From: Syngnathus acus
Taxonomy: Eukaryota > Chordata > Actinopteri > Syngnathiformes > Syngnathidae
NCBI RefSeq assembly: GCF_901709675.1
Contig: NC_051101.1
Coordinates: forward strand, 1,978,501-2,042,500
Length of the DNA stretch: 64,000 bases
Direction: 5' to 3'
The notes below the pieces were generated by a model. That model was given only the letters and a program-made list of their open reading frames with translations. It was not told the DNA's origin and did not search any database. Below are positions 11,647 through 23,643 of this stretch, piece after piece; the first letter of the stretch is position 1, and each line of letters begins with the position of its first letter. Made by a program: the position numbers and the translations under genes.

Positions 11647-14600
11647 CTGGAGAGGGTGCAGCAGAGGAGTTAATATGCCTTGGCGGTTCCGCTGTTTTGG
11701 TTAGTGACAGATTTTCAAGGGGATTGGTGGTTAATGAGATACTTTCCCAACGACTGTTATTAAACTGCAATGAGTTATTTTTAAAAGAGGATAAAGAATA
11801 TACGTATGTCTGTGAGTATTGCTGTTGTCCATCTGTCTATATCACCACTCTAACAGTCAATGCTATGAGTTAGCCCATGGATGGTGTTGTGCATTGGTGG
11901 TTAACATTAAGCTAAGCAGAATGTTCGTGATTTATGTTGCCGATAAACTTCAACGCTGTTCCCGATACAGTATATAGGTAAACGATTTATTAGAAATATG
12001 GAACAAGATTGTCAATTGCAAAATGTATTTGCAGAAGTGGATTTGAAGAGACTTACACTTGCTTTGTGTCCTTCTTGGAGCAGGGCAGCTTGCTCTTCTT
12101 GTTGAGAAAGTAGATGAGGGCCACCAGCAGCAGGAGCAGCAGCACGCACACCACCACGGCGATCACCACCCCGCTGGAACCGCCCTGCTGCTGGTCAGCT
12201 GCGGCGTCGCAATGACCAGGTGGGAGAGGACGAGGGGGGGGGGTTGATCGTAGTGGGGGATGGGAAGGTTATCGTGATTTGATTTGGGGCGGGTGGGGGG
12301 AGCGTTAGGAGGAGAATTTATTCAATGGTATATGAGGATGGGGAGGGGGGCAGATGGCGGTCCAAACGGGGGAAGAGAAGAGGGAGCAGGGATTGGGGAT
12401 GTGGAGTTAGTCTCAAATGCAGAAGACTGAAATGTGATGGGACCCCAAATTGGGACCTGCATATTGACAACAATCAAGCTGCTGAGCAGCCACGACGGCG
12501 ACGACACAATGCGACGGCGACGACATCACCAAGCCGCCACCCCAAGCGCACTTCTATCACTGGGCTTGTGGGGACATGACGCCACGATACTATTTGATGA
12601 TAATCTTTTGTCGTTTTTAGGTAGGCTGCTAACCGCTGTGTCAAGTTTTGCCGCAAGGGAAGATTTTATTTCCAGACAGAGATGAGAAGTACAAAACGGC
12701 TCACAGTTGCGTAATGTCGTCCCTTAAATTGGATACCAATGCAGGCAGCAATTCGGAAATATTTGTATGAAGAAATAAATACCGTAATTTTCGGACTATA
12801 AGTCGCGGTTTTTTTCATAGTTTGGGTGGGGGGGCGACTTATACTCAGGAGCGACTTATATGTGTTTTTTTTTTTCAAAAAATTTCAAAAAAAAAATTTC
12901 AAAAAAAAAAAAAATGAAACCGCGATAAACGAACCGCAATGTAGCAAGGGATTACTGTAATTTGAATTTCAAGTGACGACAGCAGCGCGAAACCATCTGC
13001 GTCACTCCAATTCATTAAATCCATCAATCGTCCTTTGTCAACAATGCGTGCGCGCCGCTGACGGCTTTTGCACTTAAAAATATTCCACAGGCCCATATAA
13101 CGATATATAAATTATATATCAAATAACTATTATATAAGCAATAATGTTATCAAACCATCTGTGCACTCTAAATCATTAAATCCATCGATCAAATTCCTCG
13201 TCCTTTGTCAACATCGCCGCGCGTGCGCCCTGACGCCAGCCTCGTCGTTATTCCACAGATTTACTATATAACTATATTGTAGCGTTAACAAAGTTCAAGG
13301 AAAGACGTGGGTTTGGTAAACGGCTCTTTATTTAACAAAACAAACTTACAGGCGTGTGGCGGCGTGGACGTCCAGCCACGAAAGGGGACGAGAGCTCCAT
13401 ACGATAGGACCGGGCGTGCGTAGAAGCCATGACCGAGATCCATGCACCGTCCTCGGACAGCCACCCGGCTGAGCGCCGGCCCTCGACTTCCATCCACGGA
13501 GCTGAAAGGCAGCTCGGTAGAGTAGGACCGGGCGTGCGTAAAAGCATTGTCCGAGCACCATCCACCGTCCCTGGACAGCCACCCGGCCGAGCGCCAGCGC
13601 CCGACTTCAATCCACGAAAGTGAAAGAAAGCTGGACGAGTGACGCGCGACGTCGCGCTGCTGACGTCAGCAGCGCGACGCGACGTCGCGGTCGCGCGTCA
13701 GCAGCGCGACGGTTGTTTACATAAAGGACAAAGATCGACTCGTCCAGCTTTCTTTCACTTTCGTGGATTGAAGTCGGGCGCCGGCGCTCGGCCGGGTGGC
13801 TGTCCAGGGACGGTGGATGGTGCTCGGACAATGCTTTTACGCACGCCCGGTCCTACTCTACCGAGCTGCCTTTCAGCTCCGTGGATGGAAGTCGAGGGCC
13901 GGCGCTCAGCCGGGTGGCTGTCCGAGGACGGTGCATGGATCTCGGTCATGGCTTCTACGCACGCCCGGTCCTATCGTATGGAGCTCTCGTCCCCTTTCGT
14001 GGCTGGACGTCCACGCCGCCACACGCCTGTAAGTTTGTTTTGTTAAATAAAGAGCCGTTTACCAAACCCACGTCTTTCCTTGAACTTTGTTAACGCTACA
14101 ATATATATTATCTATATAGTAGATCTGTGGAATAACGACGAGGCTGACGTCAGGGCGCACGCGCGGCGATGTTGACAAAGGACGAGGAATTTGATCGATG
14201 GATTTAATGATTTAGAGTGCACAGATGGTTTGATAACATTATTGCTTATATAATAGTTATTTGATATATAATTTATATATCGTTATATGGGCCTGTGGAA
14301 TATTTTTAAGTGCAAGAGCCGTCAGCGGCGCGCACGCATTGTTGACAAAGGACGATTGATGGATTTAATGAATTGGAGTGACGCAGATGGTTTTATTAAC
14401 GTGTTATTTATGTAATAGTTTTTTGAATAACTCTGAATTTTACGTCAGGGCCGTTCTCAGCTCTTAGTTTGTGTTTATGTCACGTTAGCATAGCTATCGT
14501 TTAGCCTGTTGTTGCTCGTTCATGACTGTTCTTGGTGTTGGATTTTGTCGAATAAATTGCCCCCCAAAATGCGACTTATACTCCGGAGCGACTTATATAT

Positions 14601-17600
14601 GTTTTTTTTCACTTTTTTGGGCATTTTATGGCTGGTGCGACTTATACTCCGGTGCGACTTATAGTCCGAAAATTACGGTAGATAATGTAATGAGGTATAC
14701 TTACATAAATAGATATGTCTTTTGAAATTTTATCTGAATATTCATACTACTTGTTTCAGTAATACAGTAGTAGTTCTTTTTGTTTTATTCAACTGAAAGG
14801 TAAACATGAGTGGAGGTTTTGGTCTGACTACTGTCAAAGTTAAAAAATATTCTTAAAGTTGAAAAAATCAAGTCATAAAAGTCAGACAATGACGTCTGTC
14901 CCCACGACAACAGTAATACAAGCATGCGTACACAAACAGCTCTTGTCAAGACACAGATGTACCACATTGTGTATGCAGAGACAGAGTCAACACACAAAAA
15001 GAGCACAAGAGTGAAGTTAGCGGTTACAGACCTGACTTAAGCACAGGGTTTCCAGAGAGCAGCACTTTGAGAAAAAGAAAGTGGCTCAGTCCAGTAGCTT
15101 AGCAAAGCAACCGCCGTAACACACAAACGGAGAAGAAAAGAGGACGGGCGTGCAACTACAACAGTGGACCAAAGAAGACGCACAGAGTGGAAAGGAAGGG
15201 ATAGAATAGAATAGAGTCCTTTATTGTCCCCTGAGGGCCACAAAAGACATGTTGTAGCATCCATAAAATATCTGACAGACATTACAAAGGTGACAAGAGA
15301 AGAAAAAGAAGGACAATATACAATATCCACAATGGTTGCTAGCAAGAGGGCTAATGTACAGGATTGCAGTGCAGCAGTGTATGCGTGTGCATGCGTGTGT
15401 GTGTGTGTGTGTGTGTGCGTGTGTGTGTAAGACAGAGGGAAGGGGTCGGGTGGGGAGGGGGTGTACTAAAATGACAGGGTCTGTACAGGAAAGAGTCCTG
15501 AAAGCAGGAGGGACAAGAAGAGGAGGCGGAGGAGGGAGAAGGCTCTACCTCTGTCGGCGGAGTTGTGAACTGCGAAAACACAGAAGAAGAAGAAGAAGAG
15601 AATGGGTGACGGGGGTGAGGGAAAACACAAAGAACAGCATCAAGACTGTTAACATGAAACGGAATGTGCTGAAATTAGTAGAAGGTCAACAATTTTTTTC
15701 AAAATAAGTACGCTAGCTGCTAGCTTGCTACCTGCTAGTTTTGCTAGCTGCTAGTTCACCAGCTATGTTACGGTGAGCCACACGCGACTCACAACCAAGT
15801 GACGTGAACGAGTTCTTCAAAATGGTGTCTGACCTCTTTTGAGAGATACACTGAAGGTCTTGCTATCGGTGCCGTACTCGTTAGCCACCTCGCAGGTCAC
15901 GCCGTCCTTCATGACGACGGCGCTGGCCGGCAGGACGACGGTGCTCACCGCCTTGTTACCCTCCATCGTCACAGACTGCGGGACCAAATGACAAAACAAA
16001 GGTCAGGTCACGTACGAGCCAAGCTCGCCCCAGGCACACCAAATCGCTTCTAAGTTCCACCGGTCTGTTTCAGCAGCTTTGTTTACCCGAAGAAATGGTA
16101 TTGTTATCAAATGTTTGACAGAGCTCCCTTGAAATTCAACACTTGTACAGTTTAAGTGAGCCATTTACCTCTTTCCCCGATGGCTTCCAGATGAACTGCG
16201 GAACGGGGAAACCGTAGGAGGAGCACCTGAGGGACACCATATCTCCTACATTGGCCACCTCCCCGACAATCGGCGTCTCGATCACGGGCTGTCCTGCGGA
16301 GGGACGGGGGTCAGGGCATGAACAAAAGGCTTCCGTCCCACGCCTGAGGTGGGAAGCCGCGCCCTAGCTTGGCTGCTTCCTCCCACCACGCCGCGTCCTT
16401 CCTGAGCCACAGCCGAGGTGGCTAACACGCATTCTTAGCATCCAGTCGATTATGTATCTGTTATGTAATGCCTCCCGAACCATAAACAGTGAGTTTTGTT
16501 GGTAACTGCTCGTGCTACCTCTGACGGTGAGGGCAGCACTAGCCCGGGCCGTCAGTCCCGGCACGGACGGCACGGCCCCGACGCACTCGTACTCTCCGTT
16601 TTTCTCGTAGGAGTCGGCTGTTATGGAGAGGGTCCCGTCCTGGGAGAGGACCTCAGAGCCCTGCATGGACGGGAACAAGGACCATGTTAGCTGCTGCGTC
16701 ATTACGGCCACCCACCCTTCCTTTTGTTTATATCATTAAATTTATATACAATGCCAATTGCAACTGCTGATATGAGAATTAAATCATTGTTTCCCCCAAT
16801 TTACACTACAGAGAAAAATAAAATTCCCGTGGAAGGCATATTTCTTTAAGATGATTTTTTTTTATTTTTTTTTATACTGCCGCTCTTAGTCTCCATTTTG
16901 GAGAAATGGCCTCTTGAAAGCAAAATGGCAGACCTCTTGTGTCTTTTCAGTCTCTTGAGGCTTTTTTGTGTGTTTTTTGGCGAGTCTACTCATGATAGAA
17001 ATCCCCACCAACTATCCCGTTGCTATGTGAACGCAGCTTCGAGGGCTACATTTTCAGTTTGTTTTCAAGGGTCACCCGATCTTGCTTGGCACCTGCTCCT
17101 CAAGCCCGAAAATGAAATGTCACATCAAATACTTGTCCAAATGCCAAGTGATGACCGCTCTGCTATGAAGGAGCGCACGTTTGCCGGCTCACCTTTTTCC
17201 ATTGCACTGTATGAGGGGCCGAGGCTTTGGTCTTGCACTGCCATTCCACGGTGTCTCCGAGCATGACAACCTGAGGCTTGGCTGGGGTCATATTCATCGG
17301 ATCCATGTCTGACATGCAGAGAGAGAATACAAAAATCAATTAAGAGCTTTGGCAAGCATGTAATAAAGCTCTTAAGAGGGTTACACAAAGCGTAATATTT
17401 GCAAGTACAAAGCGAATGGCCCTTTCTCTGAAGTTGTGCCCAATTTGCGCTAAGCCCGTTACGCACAATTCCCAGGTTATCTCCTCTTGGTGTGGATCAA
17501 ATTGGGACGACTTTAAAGTGACGCCTGAAGCGTGAATAATCCCATCGGACGCTCGGACCTTTCTGTCCTTTCCACGCATTAAGCGGGACACGCACGAACC

Positions 17601-20600
17601 GATAGTTTGGCCAAATGTTTCCGATCAGTAAAAAAAGTTGCATTCGTGAGTGATCATTGCGTTGACTCCGTGTCGCTGTACGTATACAACTGCTCACGAA
17701 TGAAAAATCAAACTTTGGAATCGTAGTTCAAACAATTGGGAAATAGAGGAGATATTAAGTCACTCGAACACACGCAAAGTCCGTAAAATAATTTGCAGTT
17801 CATTTACATGCTTCAAAACCTGTCACTGTGTATAAACACTATATGTGGAGCCTGCTCACAGTGCACGTTGAGGGTGATCTGGCCCGTCAGTTCAGCGTCC
17901 AGATTGTCAAAGTCGATGGCCTTGCACGTGTACACGCCAGAGTCGGTGCGCTTGGCCGATTGCAACGCTAGAAGGCCGCCCTGGGCTGCTATGAACTTGT
18001 CCTGGAGGATTGACCCAAAAAAAAAAAAACGGAACAAATTTTAATTTGTATTCCAGATAAGATAAAAAGAAATTCAAAAATGTATACGTCTTTGGTGAAG
18101 TCGAACTCAGGCTGAGGGTTTCCGTCAGTCTCGCACTTCATGGTGACGTTATCGCCCTCTTTGACGGGGCCGGTATTGAGCAGGGTAAAGGTCGCCGTCT
18201 CCGAGGGGTCTAGATGCACAAGGACAGACGTCGGGAAGAAACAGGTGAGAATTTCTCGATGGGGTGACTTTCCAGCGCCACACTGAAAATCGTCAGTAGG
18301 AGATGTACAAAGCATTCCACAAGCACTTTCCCAGTGACTCCTCTTTCCTCGCCTCATTCTCCACATTCTTTGTCTTCTGCGGTGGTAGACCAAGCGCAAC
18401 GCCACCCAAGAATCAGCTAAATGACGCACAGAGGCTGTCACGGTGGCTATATTATAATAAAATCAACTTCCAAACAAAATGGTAACTTTAGCTAGTGAGC
18501 ATGGACTTTGGCAGGTGTTAAAAAAGATAAAGCAAACAAAAAAAAAACTTTGTCTAATATAGAACTAGGTTCAAGGTATAAAGGAAACAGAAACAATTTA
18601 GTCTACTTGTTGCACTTTAAGTGCAGTTCAAGAGAAACAACACAAGTTGCTAGCTAGCATACCACAAAGACGTTATGCATAAGAAGCCTGACCAAACATG
18701 ATGAGCTGATATCGAAAATGGAAATAATTTTAATCACCTTTTGGTTATTGTATTCATGTATTTTTCTGCCTGACATGGCTCACCTTCACTCTCAGTTGGT
18801 TAGCCAACACGCTAGTTATCGGTCACAAAGGATGTACGATAGTGAGAACACCAAAACAGGAGTTGAAATAACAATAAAACAGGAGTTGCGCTCATCGAAC
18901 ATTTTCAAAGGAGGCCTGTGGTCGTGCGCACTCACAGTAGAGGTTGAGGTCGATGGTGTCGGACGTCTTCTGCTTGATTTGGTCTCCCGGCATGCGGTAC
19001 TCCACCGTGCACTGGAACACCGAGTCCTTGTCAGCCTTGGTGGGCTGCATGTAGAGCGTGCTCTTGACGGTGTACAGGCCCGACGCCTCCTTCACCAGAG
19101 ACGGAATCATGTAGGTCTCTTTCCGAACAAGAGCGACTGCGTGAGTTATGACTTCAAAAACGATGGACGTGTTATTTGTCTACTTACTTTCTTTCCGGTC
19201 CTTGACCTCGGCAAGGGGCTGGCCATCCTTAAACCAGATGATTCTTGGCTGCGGGTGTCCATTCATCGTAACGCAGTTACCGATCTGATTGACAGGACCA
19301 AAGGAGTTACTGTTTGTTCGTATCATTCTAGGGAAAGGAGGATGCGAATTTCAACATTTACAACACCAACAGGCAGGCGTAAAAACCCACCCAGGTTAAG
19401 CTTTTCAAGCTTAAAAGAAACATTTTTCAGAGTTATAAGCGTAGGTTGCTGTACTTTGCATTTCAACAGATGACTTTTAATATAATGAAACGTCAGGCTT
19501 TATAAAATGCTTTAGGCACTATTTATTGGAGATAAAGCATTTTTATGGTACTAAGTGCATTCCATTTACCATTCGGATCAAATTGGATTTTTTAATTTAT
19601 GTTGTTTTTTTTCTGAAAAGTTCAATGAGTAAGAATCACATCCATTCGTAGGTTTTTCACCAGTGTCAACACAATTTGCAAATTGGGATTTTAGCTGAGG
19701 CCAAGCTGTAATACAAACGTAATTAAAAACAAGAAGTAAATTATCATCATAAGGGGGGCTCTTGTCATCAGATTGTGCAGGTGTACCGCCGCACGCACAC
19801 ACACAACGGATACACACCTCGGAGCTGCCAGGCTGCCCCACAGAAATGGCTTGCGTTGACGCCTTTGTGATGATGGGGTTCTCTGGAGCAACTGAGGGAG
19901 GGAAAATAAAACAGAGGAAGATGAGCGTGACGATAAACGATTGTATCATGACGATTCAGAGGAAGCAACACCCGCACCTTTAACCCCGAGACCCAAGCAC
20001 ACATAAAACAGTGCAGCCATCCCACGCTGGCTCCTGACCTTGTTAATTCAGTTGAGCAGTAAATATCCTGCTCCACGTTCTTCCAACCGTGACCCGCTTC
20101 ACATGAGCCGATGAGGGTCAGATCACACAATCGCACACATGCAAAACTCAACACACACAAAAAGAAAAAAAAACAAAAAACAATCCTGATCTTATAAAAA
20201 CAATCGCACAGGTGCAAGATTCCCCTGTATTTCCCTGAGTATTTCTCCAGCTTGCATGCAAGGTCACATTAGCACCGGCAGCAGTAAAAATCTTACAATA
20301 AAAATTATTCCTCTTTAAAAAGCCAGCTAATACATATACACACATATACACACACACATACTGTACTCATAACAGAGTCCAACACAGCCTTTCACTTTTT
20401 TTTTGAACATGTGACGTCAAATCTCTGAATTAATTTGAGAAGATCTCTCATGATGTTTTTCTCTTAACAATCATTTACTAGCGATTGCAAAGCCCAGAAC
20501 GCAGCATAGCTCAGCTTTCAGGAGGAGACCGTAAAAACACGACAGACGTCATATAGTAATTCATCCTCCCCTCTTGTAGATTCCAGCGGGCAAACGTGAC

Positions 20601-22657
20601 CGTTGAATAACTGCGGGCTACGTTTTTTTCCTTTAAGTGCTCGAAACCAAATGGCACTTCATTGCGGTGAGGTCCAACACTTCACTGTTAATAAAAGGCG
20701 CCCACTCACCACTGATGAAACCATCACAGTTAATGCATAACATGGTAGCACTAGTTTGGAGTAGAAGCTGGAATCCAAGATCTCTTTTTACTATCTCTAG
20801 TTTCAAAAGAAAATTGTGATCGACTAGCTAAAAGGCCAACGTTGGTATGCTATCGTTTATGTGGAAATGGAAACTTCAATACGAAACATGATGCAAATGG
20901 AGATTCTTTTTGATTGATGTCGAAAGGTTGTGAATGCCATTTGGTTCAATTTATAACCTCAGCCATAAGCGGGTCTTAGTCAGAATTCAGCAACTATTCC
21001 GTCGTGACGAGCGTCGTCCGGCCATACATGCTCAGCAATTTTCTTTAATAAGTTCAATTAAGCACCAGTTAATCATTCTTGACACAATTGATGGAAAGTT
21101 CCATCACACCTGTCATGTCTCATACATGTCACCTAAATAACACTCAGAGGGCTCGACCTCCCCCCCCCCCCGTGTGTCCTTGGACCACCCACGGTAATCC
21201 CCGATTAGACACCCTTCATACTTTTACTTGCATCGTTTGAAGTTAGCGCGAGGGATTTAATGGTGAACTCCCCCCCCACAACGTTGTAATACAGGCATCC
21301 GCTTGAATTTGAAAATTTCACATTGCATGGGTTGGCATGTTTGCAATCTGCAAGCAACTAAGGTAGACGTACAGAAGACTTTGAGCTCGGTGGCGCCTTC
21401 TCCGTTGCCGGCGGGTCCGGCAGTGACCGAGCAGAAGTAGGCGAGGCCGTCGGAGGGTTGGACCGAGGTGATGGTCAAGGTGAAGTCCTTGCTAATGCTG
21501 ACACGGCCGCTAAGCGGCGTGTCATTGTCGCTCTTGGCCTCGCCGCCCTGCTTGCGGTAGGCCACACGCTTCCTGTTGCCCTGCACCTCCTGAGAAGAGG
21601 AGCAACACGTCGTAACATGACACACCTGTTGGCAGGTACGAACGCTAACATGCTAACACGCTAAGTCCCTGTACGGCACATGAAGCGGAAGGCAAAGCGG
21701 TCACTCACGATGTGCCACTCCACGAGGCCGTTTCCGGACGGCGGCGAAATGGTGTATGAGCAGTGCAGCCTGGCCGTCTCGTCCTTCAGCACCTCCACTT
21801 CCCGAGCCACGTTGACCGTCACCAACGCTCGGCACACTGCGGAAACAAAGAGTTGAACGTACTTAGCGCAAGCACGTTTACACAAGTATCGGCCTAAGCC
21901 GGCAACGCGGCGCGTGAATAAAAAATGAACCATGTCGTCAATTTCTGAGCTACAAAATCTACTTGTGAATAATTGATGCGTTGCGAGAAAGCTGCAGAGA
22001 GCGGGAAGGAAAGGAAAGGAGAGAGGACAACGTCTGGGGGGCTCGTCCCAATAAAGGAGCAAAGACATGCTTTTGCGGTAAAATACTAAGAGTAGATGAG
22101 TAGACAAGCTGAAAGAACAGGTGAGGAAACAAATAGCAGGTCACGATGCAAACATCTGTATCAATCTGACAGAAAAGCATCTATGGCAAACATCATCCTC
22201 ATTTGCAATGCTCACCTGACTGACAACAGCAGAGTCGAAAATAAATACAGCAAACCATCTTCATTGCGGTTTAGTTCAAAATACTTTTGTTATGCTAAAC
22301 GTTTATTTTGGGTGTAATCGGCTGTAATGGCGGCACACATGTGAAACTGCAAATTTGGCTCAAGAAGACAATTGAAGAAGCAGTACAGTATTTGAGCTAA
22401 CCTTACTTTTTGCTGAAGAATATTCATGATTGTGTACTCAGGTATCCATCTTGCGTTGCGTTAGCATATGAGTCGTTGGCCTACTGGCATTGAAGCACAC
22501 ATAATTCACAATATTTGGTCCTGGAGTGGTCAATCTGCTTTAGAAAGCAGGCAGCTGCACAGATGGAGCTAGGCAATTCAAGCATAATTGGGGAATCCAA
22601 GGCGAGCCTCGAGCCGTGTGTGTGTGTGTGTGTGTGTGTGAAAAGTGCGTGTGCATA

Positions 22658-22689
<32 letters not shown>

Positions 22690-23597
22690 GACTTGACAGG
22701 GGGTGGGTAGCAAAGAATGGGTGTGGCCGTGGGGCTTGGAGGGAAATGGTGGGACAGGGGTGACTTGCTACATGGGGGTCTCGTTAGTTGACGCGGGCTA
22801 GATAATCCGATTTAGCCAATTGTGTGTGTGTGTGTGCATGTGTGTGCATGTGTGTGCGTGTGTGCGCGTGTGTGCGTGTGTGTGAACTGAGGAACATGAC
22901 CGGGCAGCGAGACAGATGGGAGTGAGACGGTCAGACCATGACACACACACACGCACACACCCACGAACACACACACACACGCACACACACAGTTACATTT
23001 AATATAGTATTATCAAAGTGCTTTTATGAGTAACTGAAAAATAGTGAAAAGCTAAAGTACAGTACGCGTGCACTCAAGTGTGCGTGTGTGTGTGCGTGTA
23101 CGTGTGTGCGTGCGTGTGAGTGTGTGTGTGTGTATGAGAGACACTGTCAAAGAGTCAAAGCAGGGCGGCAGAGTGGAGACGACCCGCAGAAGCCGCCTCG
23201 GTCCCGCGTCTCCTGAAAAGTTAATGTAGAGCTGTCTTCAATGCTCTTGCTCGAGTCTTTTATGCACTTTGCTCAAACTTCTCACTCTGCAGAGGCGCAC
23301 ACACACACACGCGCGCTCACACACACACACACGCACACACACACGATCCTGCTCATTAACAGAAGACGCCAAGCGGATCCTCTCGTTTCCCCTTTCACCT
23401 AGTGCCATATTCCGGACATCAAAACCTGGATTGGTTTCGAGCTACTCTCTCAAAGAGCATTGTTTATTATACAGCGCACACACCCGCTAGCGTGTCTGAC
23501 AAAAAGAGAGAGATTGCACCCATTTGTCTTCTCGCTAACCCAAACATTGCTCATGAGGAAGGGTGAGTGTACGGCTCTTGCATGTATCACGTGTGTG

Positions 23598-23643
<46 letters not shown>

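Larger units (their letters stand above)
12782..14678. mobile_element. TA-flanked fold-back DNA element with giant palindrome (mcam intron 13-12)
   Basis: The 1897-bp element has inverted termini CCGTAATTTTCGGACTATAA at both ends and TA on each side (12780-12781, 14679-14680). The terminal regions repeat TATAAGTCGC-type motifs several times. Between them, about 12991-13640 is repeated in inverted orientation at 13738-14392. The arms are almost identical, so the same predicted peptides appear on both strands. No transposase is present. It lies within the intron between the last Ig exon and the membrane exon of mcam. It is non-autonomous and could form a very long hairpin as DNA or RNA. Confidence 0.88.
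14681..15833. other. mcam intron remainder between element and exon 12
   Basis: Intron sequence holding a LINE-tail-like fragment (15199-15350), a TG microsatellite (15377-15428), a GAGGA-rich stretch around 15490-15600 and a small run of CTAGCTGCTAG-type repeats at 15710-15760. No further exon is seen. Confidence 0.6.

Noticed and set aside
13285-14093. Identical 60-130 codon frames on both strands around 13.3-14.1 kb, which could look like a duplicated gene.
   Set aside because: They arise because the sequence is an inverted repeat; composition is GC-rich with no domain, and several frames overlap on the same strand.
18718-19473. A 251-codon plus-strand frame.
   Set aside because: Antisense to mcam exons 5 and 6, whose minus-strand reading has Ig motifs and matching splice phases.
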